Positions 41,232 through 42,422 of a stretch of 42,422 nt of DNA are shown here, piece by piece; position 1 is the first letter of the stretch, and each line of letters opens with the position of its first letter. The stretch is from Synergistales bacterium (GTDB lineage: Bacteria; Synergistota; Synergistia; Synergistales; Aminiphilaceae), in assembly GCA_021736445.1 (NCBI GenBank), contig JAIPGA010000013.1:1-42422 (forward strand), in the 5' to 3' direction. The notes under the pieces were generated by a model that saw only the letters and a list, made by a program, of their open reading frames with translations, did no database searches and was not told the DNA's origin. The position numbers and the translations under genes were made by a program.

Positions 41232-42422
41232 ATGCCGGAAGAATCCACAACCGAGACATCGCTGTACAGGGCCTGGCGCCGGTACAGCGACGACAACCGA
41301 CTGGAAGGGATCAACGAGGATCTCAAAGGTTTTCTCTCGCTCTGCAAGACCGAACGGGAGGCAACGGGCTGGCTGGAGGAGGATCTGCGTTCGCGGGGAG
41401 GGATCCCCGTGGAGGAGGCGGAAGGCCTGAGGGCCGGCGACCGCGTCTTTCTGAACTGGAAAGGAAGGGCCTTCGCCGCCGCACGGATCGGCTCCGCCCG
41501 CCCCGAGGAGGGCGTACGCATCATCGGCTCCCACATCGACTCGCCGCGGATCGACATCAAGCCGCAGCCCCTCTACGAGGAGTCGGGGCTGGCCATGCTG
41601 GACTGCGTCTACTACGGGGGGATCAAGCAGTACCAGTGGACCAATGTCCCTCTGGCGCTCCACGGACGGATCCATCCGCCGGGACACCCTTCGCAGGATC
41701 TAGTGATCGGCGAGGATGAGGGAGAGCCGGTCTTTCTGCTGCCCGACCTGGCACCCCATCTGGACCGGGAGATGGACAAACGCAAGGCCTCGGAGACGGT
41801 GCTCGGCGAACACCTCGACGCCGTGGCCGGGAACCGACCGCTCAAGGGGAAGGACAGCGAGAAGGATGCGGTGAAACGGCAGATCCTCCAGTATCTCGAC
41901 GCCAAGTGGAACCTCTCGGAGCGCGACTTCCCCAGCGCCGATCTCTGTCTCGTGCCGGCGGGCCAGGCCCGCGACGCAGGGCTGGACAGGGGCATGGTCA
42001 GCTCCTACGGCATCGACGACCGCGCCTGCGCCTACCTCTCCTACCGGGCCTTCACCGATTTGCAGGGCGCCGCACCCACAGCGGTCTATCTGGCCTTCGA
42101 CAGGGAGGAGATCGGGAGCGAGGGCCTCGCCTCGGCCCAGAGCCCGCTGCTGGAGGAGTTCCTTCTGGAGCTGCTCCACCACCTGAAACGGCCCACGGAC
42201 CAGCGGACGCTCAAACGCTGTCTCAGCCGTTCCGAGGCGCTGAGCACCGATGTGACGGAGGCCTCCAACCCGATGTACAAGGAGGTCTTCGACCCCCGGC
42301 AGGCACCGCTCTGCGGCGGCGGAATCGCGTTGATGAAGTACTCCGGCGGCCGGGGAAAAGGCGGGGCCAGCGAGGCCGACGGGGCCTTCGTCAGCCGCGT
42401 GCAGCGCCGCTTCGACAGGGAG
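41232..42422 (+). CDS. M18 family aminopeptidase, 3' end beyond window
   Basis: The first 397 residues of an M18 (aspartyl/aminopeptidase I) zinc enzyme that removes N-terminal residues from peptides in the cytoplasm. Metal-site block IIGSHIDSPRIDIKPQPLYEESG (H101, D103), YYGGIKQYQWTNVPLALHG, DDRACAYLSY (bridging Asp), and FDREEIGSEGLASAQS (catalytic Glu pair) are all present. The C-terminal His-containing block is outside the window. ATG 41232 follows AAAGGGG; an in-frame ATG at 41214 has no site. With the secreted protease and peptide-related operon it fits a proteolytic, amino-acid-fermenting physiology. Confidence 0.95.
   Translation, partial: MPEESTTETSLYRAWRRYSDDNRLEGINEDLKGFLSLCKTEREATGWLEEDLRSRGGIPVEEAEGLRAGDRVFLNWKGRAFAAARIGSARPEEGVRIIGSHIDSPRIDIKPQPLYEESGLAMLDCVYYGGIKQYQWTNVPLALHGRIHPPGHPSQDLVIGEDEGEPVFLLPDLAPHLDREMDKRKASETVLGEHLDAVAGNRPLKGKDSEKDAVKRQILQYLDAKWNLSERDFPSADLCLVPAGQARDAGLDRGMVSSYGIDDRACAYLSYRAFTDLQGAAPTAVYLAFDREEIGSEGLASAQSPLLEEFLLELLHHLKRPTDQRTLKRCLSRSEALSTDVTEASNPMYKEVFDPRQAPLCGGGIALMKYSGGRGKGGASEADGAFVSRVQRRFDRE

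Overview
The window looks like chromosomal DNA of a GC-rich, anaerobic member of the Synergistota (Synergistetes). The strongest marker is the extreme C-terminus of the papain-like protease at 34727-36469: a Gly-rich stretch with a Cys, a hydrophobic helix and a terminal Arg pair, which is the Synergist-CTERM sorting-signal pattern. A TRAP transporter, many Fe-S and radical-SAM proteins, amino-acid and peptide catabolic genes, and the general codon and GC pattern all agree. No rRNA, tRNA, CRISPR array, complete insertion sequence or prophage was recognised.

Layout. 1-2650 (minus) is a probable ychF / old-yellow-enzyme / ROK-kinase run; the ROK gene leaves the window. 2795-5574 (plus) holds a self-contained transcription unit for a 36-residue membrane peptide, then an orphan radical-SAM protein and a lytic transglycosylase. 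5672-9548 (plus) is a GntR regulator, an NhaC-type antiporter and a saccharopine-reductase-like enzyme. It converges on gpmA (minus). 10554-12997 (minus) is a large lipoprotein gene split by one frameshift, with a perfect 108-bp tandem duplication in its Pro/Thr linker. 13411-14634 is class I fructose-bisphosphate aldolase with its own promoter and terminator. A prepilin peptidase (plus) then overlaps tail-to-tail with a REC-PAS-GGDEF diguanylate cyclase (minus). M48 protease (plus) converges on a minus-strand run: a DUF4412-like secreted protein, pcm, and an RNase HI with a C-terminal SWIM zinc finger. 20365-24272 (plus) carries an orphan periplasmic-binding protein, a Sel1-repeat protein and a DUF4139 protein.

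24404-24500 may be a small RNA. 24606-26606 (minus) is YqhA/PhzF/GNAT. At 26827-32987 an IclR regulator is divergent from a compact catabolic operon: enolase-superfamily epimerase, M20 amidohydrolase and TRAP DctP-DctQ-DctM. Together these suggest uptake, epimerisation and deacylation or hydrolysis of a small carboxylate such as a dipeptide or N-acyl amino acid (substrate inferred only). Downstream on the minus strand are a 3'-truncated HdrC-like ferredoxin gene, a YibE/F membrane protein, the Synergist-CTERM protease, a lipoprotein built of three internal repeats, and a NapH-like membrane ferredoxin whose promoter contains a CsoR/CstR-like palindrome.

38500-42422 has a TrpR/YerC-like regulator, an Rrf2 regulator, a small-RNA or attenuator candidate, an alpha/beta hydrolase and the start of an M18 aminopeptidase. 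Functions come from recognisable motifs in the translated sequence; no database search was possible, so family names are confident while substrates and regulation are inferences.
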